In this document: one piece after another, positions 42,504-50,391 of the stretch
Position numbering within the stretch: position 1 is the stretch's first letter
How the letters are laid out: every line of letters begins with the position of its first letter
NCBI RefSeq assembly: GCF_009902005.1
Contig: NZ_WUTT01000001.1
Location: forward strand, 1,266,541 to 1,330,540
Origin: Halomonas alimentaria
Lineage (GTDB): Bacteria; Pseudomonadota; Gammaproteobacteria; Pseudomonadales; Halomonadaceae
DNA length: 64,000 nucleotides
Direction: 5' to 3'
Made by a program: the position numbers and the translations under genes
Notes under the pieces: generated by a model
What the model saw: the letters and a program-made list of their open reading frames with translations, nothing else
What the model was told of the DNA's origin: nothing
Database searches by the model: none

Positions 42504-42537
42504 CCAGGGCCCACCCCGGCAACGGGGTGGGCCCTGG
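42504..42537. terminator. Bidirectional terminator between receptor and fhuF
   Basis: Perfect 14-bp stem CCAGGGCCCACCCC / GGGGTGGGCCCTGG with a 6-nt loop, 27 bp after the receptor stop and before the convergent fhuF end. Confidence 0.75.
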
Positions 42538-42551
42538 CGTTGGTGAGGCGG

Positions 42552-43292
42552 TCAGCACGTTTCGGCGGCACGGGCCCGGCCTCGGCAGGCCAGCGGGCAG
42601 TTGCCGCAGACGCCCAGCTCATCGATCAGGTAGCGGATGCAGCACAGGCGACGCACCCGCCGGGGAGCGCCGTCATCGCCCTCGACATAGCGCACTGGGC
42701 GATAGAGGGGGTTACGACGCCCGTCGGGCAGCGTGCGGCTCGCCATCAGCGCCCGGGCGGGCTCACCCACGTCCGCTGAGGCCATCGGGTGGTCGGCCAG
42801 GGCGCCGGCGAAGTGCTCGAAGTAGTTGCCAGCGTTGCTCCAGAACACCCTGGGCGAGGCGCCGGTGACCGCGGCCAGGGCCTCGATCAGCGGACTCAAA
42901 TGGGCGTCGAGCAGGGTGGCGAAGCGCGAGTGGGGATCGAGTTCGGCCAGGGGGCGGCCGGCATGGCGCAGCACCAGGCCGGTGGTCTTTCCTTCGGGCG
43001 ATTGCGCGAGATGAAGCTCGTCCAGGCCCAGCGGCAGGTCGTGCTCGAGCAGCAGGTTGGTCGCCAGGCCATGGGCGATCAGGGCGGCGAAGTGCCACTT
43101 CGACCACAGCGAGGCCACCGCCCGGCGATCCCCCCGACCGTACTGGACGCCAAAACGCGTCAGCAGTGCGTCCAGCCGGGCCGGGTCGAGCAGCTCACGG
43201 GCCGGCATGCCGTCGGGCGCCACCGGCGCGATCGCCGGCGGGGCGAGGTGCTGCAGGGGGCCGACGTAGAGCCGGGCCAGGGAGGAGGGCAT
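42552..43292 (-). CDS. fhuF: Siderophore-iron reductase FhuF
   Basis: A 246-residue cytoplasmic [2Fe-2S] protein. Start ATG 43292 (MPSSLARLYVGPL); a TTG at 43331 lies inside the TATAAT promoter element and is rejected. The C-terminal cluster motif is C217-C218 ... C229-x2-C232 (CCIRYLIDELGVCGNC), diagnostic of FhuF. It reduces ferric hydroxamates after import to release iron. It completes the import set with fhuCDB and the receptor. Confidence 0.93.
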   Translation of the reverse strand: MPSSLARLYVGPLQHLAPPAIAPVAPDGMPARELLDPARLDALLTRFGVQYGRGDRRAVASLWSKWHFAALIAHGLATNLLLEHDLPLGLDELHLAQSPEGKTTGLVLRHAGRPLAELDPHSRFATLLDAHLSPLIEALAAVTGASPRVFWSNAGNYFEHFAGALADHPMASADVGEPARALMASRTLPDGRRNPLYRPVRYVEGDDGAPRRVRRLCCIRYLIDELGVCGNCPLACRGRARAAETC

Positions 43293-43333
43293 GGCGAGAC
43301 CACCGGATCCGAGGAAAGCGCCATTATACAAAC

Positions 43334-43346
43334 AATAATCGTTATC
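43334..43346. promoter_or_regulatory. Fur-box-like site at the fhuF promoter
   Basis: AATAAT-C-GTTATC matches the Fur core at 11 of 13 positions. It lies just upstream of a minus-strand TATAAT (43324-43329), so binding would block RNA polymerase. Confidence 0.7.
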
Positions 43347-43370
43347 AAAAATAGACGGCGTGGGAGCCAG

Positions 43371-44390
43371 TTACTCCTCTGTCTTCTTGAGGCTCTTGGT
43401 CCAGCGCTGGCGGGCGTACTTGCGCAGGTTGGCGACGTTGTCGGTCTCGTCGACGATGTCCTGGCCGAGGATCGTCTCGATGACATCCTCCAGGGTGATC
43501 AGGCCGACCCAGGTGCCGAGGTCGTCGTAGACCACGCAAAGGTGCTGACGATCGAGCACCATCATGGTGAACACTTGCTCGACGTTGTCATCGGACTGGA
43601 TCGTCTTGACCGGATGCATCAGCGTCTTGAGGGCGGTCTCATCGTCGGCCTGGTAGGTATCGGCCTTGTGCACATAGCCCAGCGCCTGCTCGCCGCCGTC
43701 CATCACCGGGAAGCGCGTGAAGGGCGAGCGGCCGAGCGCCTCGTCGAACTCCGCCACCGTCATGCCCGGCTTCACGGTGACCGACACCGTGCGCGGGGTC
43801 ATCACGCTCCTCACGGTGATGTCGTGCAGGTTGAGGATGTTGACGATGACTCGGGTCTCTTCGGGATCCAGCGCCTTCTCCTCCTGGCCGATCTGCGCCA
43901 GCGCCTTGATCTCGCCGCGCATATCGGTGTCCATGGCGTCCTTGCCGATGCGCCGAGTGATCTGCTCCGACAACCAGATGAACGGCTTCAGGCTCCACAC
44001 CATGACATTCAGCGTGGAGGCCAGCATGGGGGAGAGCTGGCGCCAGTAGGTGGCGCCGATGGTCTTGGGGATGATCTCGGAGACAAACAGGATCAGCAGC
44101 GTCATCAGCGCCGAGGCGACACCCAGCCAGGCCTCGCCAAACACCACCGTAACCTGGGCCCCGACACCGGTGGCGCCCACCGTGTGGGCGATGGTGTTGA
44201 GCGTGAGGATCGCCGCCAGCGGCTGGTCGATGTTGCGCTTCAGGTCGTTGAGCCTGGCGTGCAGCCTGGGGTTGGTCTCACGCACCTGGGCCACGTAGCT
44301 GGGTGTCATCGAGAGCAGCGCCGCCTCGAGCAGCGAGCAGAGGAAGGAGACGCCGATGGAGAGGGCGGCAAAGGCAATCAGCAGGAACAT
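43371..44390 (-). CDS. CNNM/DUF21-CBS membrane protein
   Basis: A 339-residue protein. Start ATG 44390 (MFLLIAFAALSIGVSF); longer frames are unlike protein. DUF21/CNNM membrane domain (about 1-180; LEAALLSMTPSYVAQV, VLFVSEIIPKTIGATYW-like region) is followed by a CBS pair (SVMTPRTVSVTVKPGMTVAEF and HLCVVYDDLGTWVGLITLEDV). The usual C-terminal CorC_HlyC domain is missing; the chain ends soon after the second CBS in a basic tail. Related proteins affect magnesium or cobalt transport. Confidence 0.85.
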   Translation of the reverse strand: MFLLIAFAALSIGVSFLCSLLEAALLSMTPSYVAQVRETNPRLHARLNDLKRNIDQPLAAILTLNTIAHTVGATGVGAQVTVVFGEAWLGVASALMTLLILFVSEIIPKTIGATYWRQLSPMLASTLNVMVWSLKPFIWLSEQITRRIGKDAMDTDMRGEIKALAQIGQEEKALDPEETRVIVNILNLHDITVRSVMTPRTVSVTVKPGMTVAEFDEALGRSPFTRFPVMDGGEQALGYVHKADTYQADDETALKTLMHPVKTIQSDDNVEQVFTMMVLDRQHLCVVYDDLGTWVGLITLEDVIETILGQDIVDETDNVANLRKYARQRWTKSLKKTEE

Positions 44391-44587
44391 GAGGTCTCGT
44401 TTGGTGGCCAGAGGAATGCCGCCACAGGCGGCCCCGGCATCATCGCCGAAGCGCCGTCCACCCCGCAAGGCGTGCGGCTGTCGTCTCAACCCGAGCGCAG
44501 TAGGCGCCGCGCGCAGCGAGACGGGAGCAAGCTCAGCGCCGATCCGTGTAGTAGGGTGAGGCATCCATCAATCCGGAGGACGACGAT

Positions 44588-45631
44588 ATGGTGAGTGCGA
44601 AGATCCTGCAGCAGGGCACCATCCACTGCTTTCCCGCCGGCCTCAGGGACGGCAAGGGGCGGCTGGTGAACGCCGAGGTCTCGGCGGTGGCCTACGATGG
44701 CGAGCGACTGCTGATGGCCAGCGACAAGCCGATCCCAGGTGAGTCGCGCTCGGCGGTGTTCGCCGTGCCCCTCACCCCCGAGGGGCCCGACGACAGCCGG
44801 CTGACCTACTTTACCCAGCCGCTGGTCAAGCAGGCCGAGAAGTACGAGGACTTCGCGCTGACCGCCGATGGCCGCCACGTGCTGGCGACCACAGGCTTCG
44901 ATCGCATCGATGACGAGAGCCACGCGCTGAACGACTACAACCACCTGCTGATCTGGCCGCTGGGCGAACCGGACCGGGTGCAGGTGGTGGACCCCGACCC
45001 GCGCGACGGCGTGGCGGGCTCGCTGGAACTGCGCGACAAGCTGAACGCCGCCATCGGCTTTCCCTACTACAAGATCGAGGGGCTCGCCGCGATCCCCGGC
45101 GAGCGGGGCGATGGCCTGCTGCTGTTCGGCGTGCGCGAGCAGGGCCAGGCCCATGACGACTTCGCCTACGTGAGCCGGGTGGTGGGGGCCCACTACGAGA
45201 TCAGCGAGAGCGGCAACCTGGTGTTCCTCGATGCGCTGCGTGAGCACTATGCCTTCGACCCGGGCGAGCATCCCGAGGTCCGCTACGACTGCGGCCTCTC
45301 GAGCCTGGAGTACGACCCCTACCACGCGCGGCTCTACCTGCTGAACAGCTTCGAGGTGGAGGAGGCCGGCGAGGAGCGCATCGGCGGCTACCTGTGGGTG
45401 ATCGGCCTGGAGGATTTCCGAACCGGCCAGAGCCCGACCCTGGTGACCACCCCGGCGGGCCTGCCGCTGGAGTTCGAGCACAAGGCCGAGGGCCTGGCGG
45501 TGCTGGACCATGATCGCCTGTTCGTCGCCTACAATAACGACCGCCACCTCGGCCTGGGTAGTGTCGACGAACGCGACGAGCGCCACGCCTGCGAGGCGCC
45601 CTACACGGTGCTCGGGATCTCCGCGACCTGA
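44588..45631 (+). CDS. Hypothetical propeller-like protein
   Basis: A 347-residue protein without signal peptide or membrane segment. The start has GGAGGA at 44576-44581. Repeated patterns of the kind EGLAAIPGERGDGLLLFGVRE and AEGLAVLDHDRLFVAYNNDR resemble blades of phytase-like or SdiA-regulated beta-propellers, but this was judged by eye. It is acidic throughout. It is divergent from the CNNM gene and convergent with the YceI-like gene, 12 bp away. Function unknown. Confidence 0.7.
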   Translation: MVSAKILQQGTIHCFPAGLRDGKGRLVNAEVSAVAYDGERLLMASDKPIPGESRSAVFAVPLTPEGPDDSRLTYFTQPLVKQAEKYEDFALTADGRHVLATTGFDRIDDESHALNDYNHLLIWPLGEPDRVQVVDPDPRDGVAGSLELRDKLNAAIGFPYYKIEGLAAIPGERGDGLLLFGVREQGQAHDDFAYVSRVVGAHYEISESGNLVFLDALREHYAFDPGEHPEVRYDCGLSSLEYDPYHARLYLLNSFEVEEAGEERIGGYLWVIGLEDFRTGQSPTLVTTPAGLPLEFEHKAEGLAVLDHDRLFVAYNNDRHLGLGSVDERDERHACEAPYTVLGISAT

Positions 45632-45643
45632 CCTTTCCCTGCC

Positions 45644-46246
45644 TCAGCGCCGCAGCAGCACGGCGTCGAGAATGACCGGCACCTCGTCGCCGATCTGCTC
45701 GTAGCCCAGCAACAGCAGTACCGAGCGAAGCGTCGGGTTGGCCATCAGCTCGCGGCCATCCAGCGCCACCCGCTCGGCGTTGCTGACCCGTACCCGGCCG
45801 GGTGCCTCGCGGGTGAAGTGCACCGCCAGGGATTCGCGGTGGGTGGTGCCGCCGGACTGCACCGAGAGCTCGAGCACCTCCACCAGCGACTCGCCCACGG
45901 CCAGCGCCTCCAGGCGGTGGGGCGGGAAGCGGGTGGTCACGGTAGCCAGGGGCAGCTCGGTGAGGCCGGAGAGCCAGGGCGGAAGCGATCCCATGCGCTC
46001 GATCACGTCGCTCTGGGCCAGCCGCAGGGGCAGGCGCAGGGTGCCATCCGCCTCGGCGCTGCCGGCGAGGCGACGCACCTCGTGCTGATGGGCAATGGGC
46101 CCCGTCGGGGCGATCTGCACCACGGTGGCGGCCACCCGCGAACGCGCGGGGTCCAGCTCCCAGGCTGCAGTTGCCGGCAGGGCCAGCAGCAGGGCGAACA
46201 GGGCAGTGCCAATGGCAGCAAAACGGCAAGGGGGGAAAGGTCGCAC
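45644..46246 (-). CDS. YceI-like periplasmic protein
   Basis: A 200-residue protein. A GTG start at 46246 is chosen because it gives a good Sec signal (RPFPPCRFAAIGTALFALLL, cleavage after ATAA) with GGAG about 10 bases upstream; an ATG at 46369 would put 41 unlikely residues in front. The mature part begins WELDPARSRVAATVVQ, as in the YceI lipocalin-like fold. That family binds isoprenoid-like lipids; function here is unknown. Confidence 0.7.
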   Translation of the reverse strand: MRPFPPCRFAAIGTALFALLLALPATAAWELDPARSRVAATVVQIAPTGPIAHQHEVRRLAGSAEADGTLRLPLRLAQSDVIERMGSLPPWLSGLTELPLATVTTRFPPHRLEALAVGESLVEVLELSVQSGGTTHRESLAVHFTREAPGRVRVSNAERVALDGRELMANPTLRSVLLLLGYEQIGDEVPVILDAVLLRR

Positions 46247-46400
46247 CGGTCGATCTCCACAAGGGCAGGCCACCTGCAGACCGCGGCCGCCGAAGGAAGT
46301 GCCGCGTCGGGTGGTTTGGCAAACCAAGGGCAGCCGGCTATGGCCACCTTCATCGCCATTCGCTATCATACGTCGGCGCGTTCGCGCACCTTCCTTGAAA

Positions 46401-46477
<77 letters not shown>

Positions 46478-46526
46478 ATGAAATCAGCGCCTTACGATTT
46501 TTACCTGGTGAGTCCCATAGTCCAAG

Positions 46527-46545
46527 GGTACAGTTTCGGTACAGT
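46527..46545. repeat. Paired GGTACAGT direct repeats, candidate integrase arm sites
   Basis: Two copies of GGTACAGT (46527-46534, 46538-46545) are spaced 11 bp, about one helical turn, between the tRNA and the integrase gene. This is where arm-type binding sites of such integrases are usual. Confidence 0.45.
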
Positions 46546-46574
46546 GCCGATCCTTCAGCCCCCTGGAGACTTTC

Positions 46575-47636
46575 ATGGCCACCATCGTCAAGACCCCTGC
46601 CGGTAGCTGGAAAGCCGTCATCCGCAAGACCGGCTGGCCCACCACCGCCAAGACCTTCCGCACCAAACGAGACGCCCAGGACTGGGCACGCCGCACCGAA
46701 GACGAAATGGTGCGTGGTGTCTATATCCAGCGCAGCGCTTCGGAGCGCATGACGCTCGAAGCAGCCCTCAAGCGCTACCTGGCCGACGTCACCCCCACCA
46801 AGAAGCCCAGCACCCAAAAGAGCGAGCGCCACAAGGCCAGCACGCTGATCGAGCACTTGGGCAAGTACTCCCTCGCGGCCCTGACGCCGGAGCTGATTGC
46901 CAACTTCCGTGACACCCGCCTGAACAGCATTGGCCATCGTGGCCAGCCTATCAGCGCCAATACCGTGCGCCTGGAGCTCGCTCTGCTTGGCCATCTCTAC
47001 ACCGTGGCCATCCAGGAATGGGGTCTGGGCCTGACCTACAACCCCGTCCAAAACATCCGCAAACCCAGCCCTGGAGAAGGGCGCGACCGGCGCCTGAGCG
47101 CCGACGAGGAGAAGCGCCTGTTCGCCGTGCTACGGCAGCACAGCAATCCCATGTTGGCCTGGATCGCAAGAATCGCCCTGGAGACGGGCATGCGCTCCTC
47201 AGAGATCCTGACCCTCACTCGCTCCCAGGTCGACGTGAAACGCCGCGTGGTGCGACTCACCGACACCAAGAACAACGAAGCCCGCCTGGTTCCGCTGACT
47301 CAGGCCGCCACCGAGGTATTCAAGCAAGCGTTGAACAACCCAGTGCGCCCGCTTGACTGTGACCTGGTGTTCTTTGGTGAGCCTGGAAAGGATGGCAAGC
47401 GGGGCCCCTACGCCTACACCAAGCTCTGGAACCAGGCCAAGAAGCAAGCTCGACTGGATGACTTCCGCTTCCACGACCTACGCCATGAGGCCGTCAGCCG
47501 GTTGGTGGAGGCGGGGCTATCCGATCAGGAGGTCGCCGCGATCAGTGGCCATAAGTCGATGCAGATGCTGCGGCGGTATACGCATTTAAGGGCAGAAGAT
47601 CTTGTCTCGAAGCTGGACCGAATACAAAACTACTAG
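46575..47636 (+). CDS. int: Tyrosine-family site-specific integrase
   Basis: A 353-residue recombinase. The N-terminal arm-binding part and SAM-like core-binding domain (about 60-160) precede the catalytic domain with R207 (TGMRSSE), K232, H300-x2-R303 (HDLRHEAVSRL), H326 (SGHKSMQ) and nucleophile Y335 (RRYTHL); all catalytic residues are present. Start ATG 46575 has GGAGA upstream. It should insert and excise the island at the adjacent tRNA-Ile. Confidence 0.96.
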   Translation: MATIVKTPAGSWKAVIRKTGWPTTAKTFRTKRDAQDWARRTEDEMVRGVYIQRSASERMTLEAALKRYLADVTPTKKPSTQKSERHKASTLIEHLGKYSLAALTPELIANFRDTRLNSIGHRGQPISANTVRLELALLGHLYTVAIQEWGLGLTYNPVQNIRKPSPGEGRDRRLSADEEKRLFAVLRQHSNPMLAWIARIALETGMRSSEILTLTRSQVDVKRRVVRLTDTKNNEARLVPLTQAATEVFKQALNNPVRPLDCDLVFFGEPGKDGKRGPYAYTKLWNQAKKQARLDDFRFHDLRHEAVSRLVEAGLSDQEVAAISGHKSMQMLRRYTHLRAEDLVSKLDRIQNY

Positions 47637-47660
47637 CCAAACCATCTTGGGTGTAAAGCT

Positions 47661-47697
47661 GCGGTAGTAATAGTAATGTTATTACTATTACTACCGC
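47661..47697. repeat. 17-bp perfect inverted repeat after the integrase
   Basis: GCGGTAGTAATAGTAAT and its exact complement flank GTT, 24 bp after the integrase stop. The AT-rich arms with GC ends are not a classic terminator; a protein-binding site or cruciform is possible. The wider stretch 47637-48131 (about 500 bp, AT-rich) has no convincing gene and holds this repeat and two iteron-like sets. Confidence 0.75.
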
Positions 47698-47777
47698 TGA
47701 ATAGCCAATCTCCCTTTAACTCCTGCCCAAAGCTAGCCCATGTTATGCCAGCGATGTGTGGCGGGCATGCTTCATAT

Positions 47778-47813
47778 CATATTCTGTATAATATTTTGTA
47801 TCGTATTTTGTAT
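47778..47813. repeat. Three tandem 12-bp AT-rich repeats (iteron-like)
   Basis: CATATTCTGTAT, AATATTTTGTAT and CGTATTTTGTAT run head to tail, followed by a partial TGTATTA. A small interrupted palindrome TTCGATACGAA follows at 47825-47835. One-turn spacing suits a replication initiator or excisionase site. Confidence 0.55.
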
Positions 47814-48003
47814 TGTATTAAGTGTTCGATACGAAATAAGCGCCTGGGCATGCCGCAAGGGAAAGCCGGGGGGCGCCTGCAAGAGTTAGCCTGAGCCGCT
47901 GATCTGAGTCTGTAGGCGAAGGGGGTAAAAAATATTGTGTATTTTTGTTAATCTGCAAGATGTTGAAATAATTTATCTTTTTGGTTGTCTATGTAAGTCA
48001 AAT

Positions 48004-48047
48004 GGTCAAAGTGATATATATTGATGATCAAAGTATATTATATTGAT
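48004..48047. repeat. Two tandem 22-bp imperfect repeats upstream of the HTH gene
   Basis: Copies beginning GGTCAAAGT and GATCAAAGT, both ending ATATTGAT, match at 17 of 22 positions. They lie 84 bp before the HTH gene start and may be its operator or part of an origin. Confidence 0.5.
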
Positions 48048-48131
48048 TTCCCTATAAAACCGGCATGGTTGAGCTTTGTCTTAAATTGGCTAGCATAGGT
48101 TTCGTCAACGTTCGATTGATGGGTGCTAACC

Positions 48132-48365
48132 ATGACTGTAGATGACTATCTTGTCGGGCGATTCGGCCTTCTAATGAGCATAACTGACCTGGCGGACCTG
48201 CTTGGTCGTTCGCCCGATGGTGTGCGAGTTTCTCTTTATTCAGATACTGAGGTCTCTCGAAAGCTGAAGCCAACGATGGTGAAGGTGGGGCGCCGTGTCT
48301 ATTTCCGGACGCTCCAAGTAAAAGACGCCCTGAATTTGGAGCCTTCTGAATATGGCGCGTATTAA
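48132..48365 (+). CDS. Small helix-turn-helix protein
   Basis: A 77-residue protein from ATG 48132 (MTVDDYLVGRFG); a GTG at 48123 is also possible. The segment MSITDLADLLGRSPDGVRVS is a helix-turn-helix of the AlpA/MerR-like kind, followed by a basic wing (VKVGRRVYFRTLQV). Such proteins on mobile elements act as excisionases or regulators. It overlaps the replication-like gene by 14 bp, suggesting coupling. AT-rich repeats lie upstream. Confidence 0.65.
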   Translation: MTVDDYLVGRFGLLMSITDLADLLGRSPDGVRVSLYSDTEVSRKLKPTMVKVGRRVYFRTLQVKDALNLEPSEYGAY

Positions 48366-49038
48366 TCCTTCGGTAGTGCAGGAGATTCTGGGGAGGGTGA
48401 TTGGCTATTATACTGCCTTCACACTTCTTCCTGGTGTTTCTGTCCCTGGTGCAGTTTTTCTCAGTCAAGCCTTTTACTGGAGCCGTAATTCAACGACGAA
48501 AGCACGTAATGGATGGTTCTATAAAAATCAGCGAGGCGAAGATAGCTGGGAATCAGAAACGGGATTGACACCGAAACAGCAGGCCAATGCTAGAAAATCA
48601 TTAGTAGAAATTGGCGTTCTTGAGGAAGAGAGAAGAGACGTTCCTGCAAAGATTTGGTATCGAGTGAACTGTGAGCGCCTGCTTGAGCTCTTGACGGACC
48701 AACTCGACGAAGGATCTTCTGGAAGTGGTTGTAATTCCAAGTTTTTCCCTTTGGTCGATTCTACTATCCCTTCTGGCCAATCTGGCGATCAGGATGGTCA
48801 AACCTTGATTCGACCAAAGGGCAAATCTATTACAGAGAATACAACACAGAGTACATCAAGAAATAAAAGCGAGGCGGCCAAGGCCAAGGGTTATCTTGGG
48901 TCCGCATCAAAATTAACTCGGGCGGAGTTGGCTGAGTTATTGGGCCAGCAAAGAGCAGACCTCATAGCCAGAAATTACGGCAGTGACAAGGTTGGAGCTC
49001 CTGCAGTAGAAGAAATGCGAAGAACCCTCCGCACATAG
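48352..49038 (+). CDS. Winged-helix replication-initiator-like protein
   Basis: A 228-residue protein. The N-terminal half (YTAFTLLPGVSVPGAVFLSQ, then SWESETGLTPKQQANARKSL and EIGVLEEERRDVPAKIWYRV) looks like the winged-helix domain of plasmid or phage replication proteins of the DnaD/O type. A Ser/Gly/Gln/Thr-rich linker and a basic C-terminal part follow. No catalytic motif is seen. The AT-rich iteron-like repeats upstream make an origin-binding role plausible. It is less GC-rich than the chromosome. Confidence 0.55.
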   Translation: MARINPSVVQEILGRVIGYYTAFTLLPGVSVPGAVFLSQAFYWSRNSTTKARNGWFYKNQRGEDSWESETGLTPKQQANARKSLVEIGVLEEERRDVPAKIWYRVNCERLLELLTDQLDEGSSGSGCNSKFFPLVDSTIPSGQSGDQDGQTLIRPKGKSITENTTQSTSRNKSEAAKAKGYLGSASKLTRAELAELLGQQRADLIARNYGSDKVGAPAVEEMRRTLRT

Positions 49039-49047
49039 GATTCAAGT

Positions 49048-49081
49048 GGCGCGGAACGGGGGTGATGGCCCCGACCGCGCC
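49048..49081 (+). other. Long GC-rich stem-loop between the replication-like and transfer genes
   Basis: GGCGCGG-aa-CGGGG pairs with CCCCG-a-CCGCGCC around a short loop. There is no T-run. It could be an attenuator or terminator separating the two gene groups. Confidence 0.5.
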
Positions 49082-49111
49082 TAACCACGATTGCCTGCAT
49101 AGGAGGCATCC

Positions 49112-49435
49112 ATGGCTAACAAACAGGGTATCACATCCGCCTACACCGACAGTGGCCTGTCGCGGCTGTACCGGTCACACGCGGTCGAACAGCATGCCAT
49201 CCAGAGCGAGATTCAAACTCTGGTGATCATCGCCGGTTACGCTTGCGATTTTCTCACCGAAGGGGTGGAAGCCCTTCCCGAAGACTTTTTCACCTGCATC
49301 GAGGAGATGAAAGAGGTGATGGAGTCCATTGACTTGAAAAGTCTGGATTTTGAAAAGCGGTCGCTCACGCTCCAGAGAACGAAACGGCGTCTGGAGGCCA
49401 AGGCGACCCGTCAGGATCGTCAAAAGGAGGTTTGA
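49112..49435 (+). CDS. Hypothetical protein at the head of the transfer gene set
   Basis: A 107-residue, mostly helical and charged protein; the start has GGAGG at 49101-49105. One modest hydrophobic stretch (LVIIAGYACDFL) is seen, and the C-terminal third is Lys/Arg-rich (KRSLTLQRTKRRLEAKATRQ). It ends 2 bp before virB5, so it is probably co-translated. No family recognised. Confidence 0.6.
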   Translation: MANKQGITSAYTDSGLSRLYRSHAVEQHAIQSEIQTLVIIAGYACDFLTEGVEALPEDFFTCIEEMKEVMESIDLKSLDFEKRSLTLQRTKRRLEAKATRQDRQKEV

Positions 49436-49437
49436 TC

Positions 49438-50088
49438 ATGAGCAACAAAATTTCGTGCGCACGAAAAATGGCTGGTCTCGCCCTCGCGGCCACCATCGGA
49501 CTATCGCAGCCAGCCATGGCGGGCGGGATTCCCGTGATCGATGTGTCGAGCCTGACCCAGCAGATTTTGCAGGTTCAGCACATGCTTAACCAAATCGAGC
49601 AACTGAAAAGCCAGCTCGCAACGGCCAACAAGGAGCTGGATAGCATGAGCGGGGTTCGTGGCCTTGGGAACGTCATTGACTCGGCCTATGACACCGCCGT
49701 GAATGTCGATCCTAACCAGGTGCTGAGTGACGCCGGCATCAGGGGGGCGAACGAACACGGCCTGTCCGATGAAGTGGCGGACCTGTACGACAGCGGCAAC
49801 CAGAATACGGCGACCTGGCTTGGCCAGTCCCAAAAGTCCCTGGAACAGGCTCAGGATCGTTTCAGCGAGCTGACCGGCTTGGTGGCTGAGGTCAACAACA
49901 GCCCGGACCAGAAGGACATTCTGGACCTCCAGGCCCGTATCGGCGCTGAACAAGTCATGCTGCAAAACGAGATGGCCAAGCTGTCCATGCTCCGTTCGCA
50001 GGCCGAGGCCAACCAGGCGCTTCACGCTCAGCGGGTTCAGCAGATGCGTGTCGCGTCATCAGGGGAACCTTTCGAGCTTGATTGGTAA
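49438..50088 (+). CDS. virB5: VirB5-like type IV secretion minor pilin
   Basis: A 216-residue exported protein. Start ATG 49438 has AAGGAGG before it. The signal peptide ends QPAMAGG. The mature part begins IPVIDVSSLTQQILQVQHML and is alpha-helical (NQIEQLKSQLATANKELDSM), typical of VirB5/TraC, the pilus-tip adhesin. A 16-bp palindrome lies inside codons 5-10. The next gene (eexN-like) shares the N-terminal string KISCAR. Only VirB6 of the remaining T4SS is found nearby. Confidence 0.85.
   Translation: MSNKISCARKMAGLALAATIGLSQPAMAGGIPVIDVSSLTQQILQVQHMLNQIEQLKSQLATANKELDSMSGVRGLGNVIDSAYDTAVNVDPNQVLSDAGIRGANEHGLSDEVADLYDSGNQNTATWLGQSQKSLEQAQDRFSELTGLVAEVNNSPDQKDILDLQARIGAEQVMLQNEMAKLSMLRSQAEANQALHAQRVQQMRVASSGEPFELDW
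49451..49466. promoter_or_regulatory. 16-bp palindrome inside the start of virB5
   Basis: TTTCGTGCGCACGAAA is perfect and begins 13 bases after the A of the virB5 ATG. It is copy 1 of a five-member family (others at 50113, 51952, 52069 and 52178). Confidence 0.6.
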
Positions 50089-50097
50089 GGAGGCCTT

Positions 50098-50391
50098 ATG
50101 AGTACCAGAAAAATTTCGTGCGCACGAAATATTGCCGTTTTGGTTCTGGTCAGCGTTGCGCAGTCCGGGTGCGTTGATGACACCCCGGATACTGGCCCGG
50201 TGCAGACCGTGGACTGGTACAAAGCGCATGACGACGAGCGCAAGGTGACCCTGGAGACGTGTGGCAACAACCCTGGCGAACTCCAGGAGACGCCGAATTG
50301 CATTAATGCACTACAGGCGCAGCGGGCACTGTCTAGCGGTGAGCCCTTCGAGCTCGACCTGTCTAGCCTCAAAAGCGAGGAGGGCTCATGA
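50098..50391 (+). CDS. eexN: EexN-type entry-exclusion lipoprotein
   Basis: A 97-residue lipoprotein. The signal peptide ends in a lipobox-like VAQSGC, acylated Cys at about residue 25. The mature part has the EexN pattern: VDWYKAHDDERK, then CGNNPGEL and PNCINAL. EexN proteins block uptake of a related element into the same cell, acting with VirB6 as shown for plasmids of the pKM101 type (recalled). Its position between virB5 and virB6 matches those plasmids. It overlaps virB6 by 4 bp. Confidence 0.82.
   Translation: MSTRKISCARNIAVLVLVSVAQSGCVDDTPDTGPVQTVDWYKAHDDERKVTLETCGNNPGELQETPNCINALQAQRALSSGEPFELDLSSLKSEEGS
50113..50130. promoter_or_regulatory. 18-bp palindrome inside the start of eexN
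   Basis: ATTTCGTGCGCACGAAAT is perfect and begins 15 bases after the A of the ATG. Its core is identical to the copy in virB5 and lies in the same reading frame. Confidence 0.6.

Noticed and set aside
47676..47894. Small gene of about 72 codons after the integrase
   Set aside because: It runs through the inverted repeat and AT-rich repeats, gives a Tyr/Ile-rich low-complexity product, and lacks a ribosome site.
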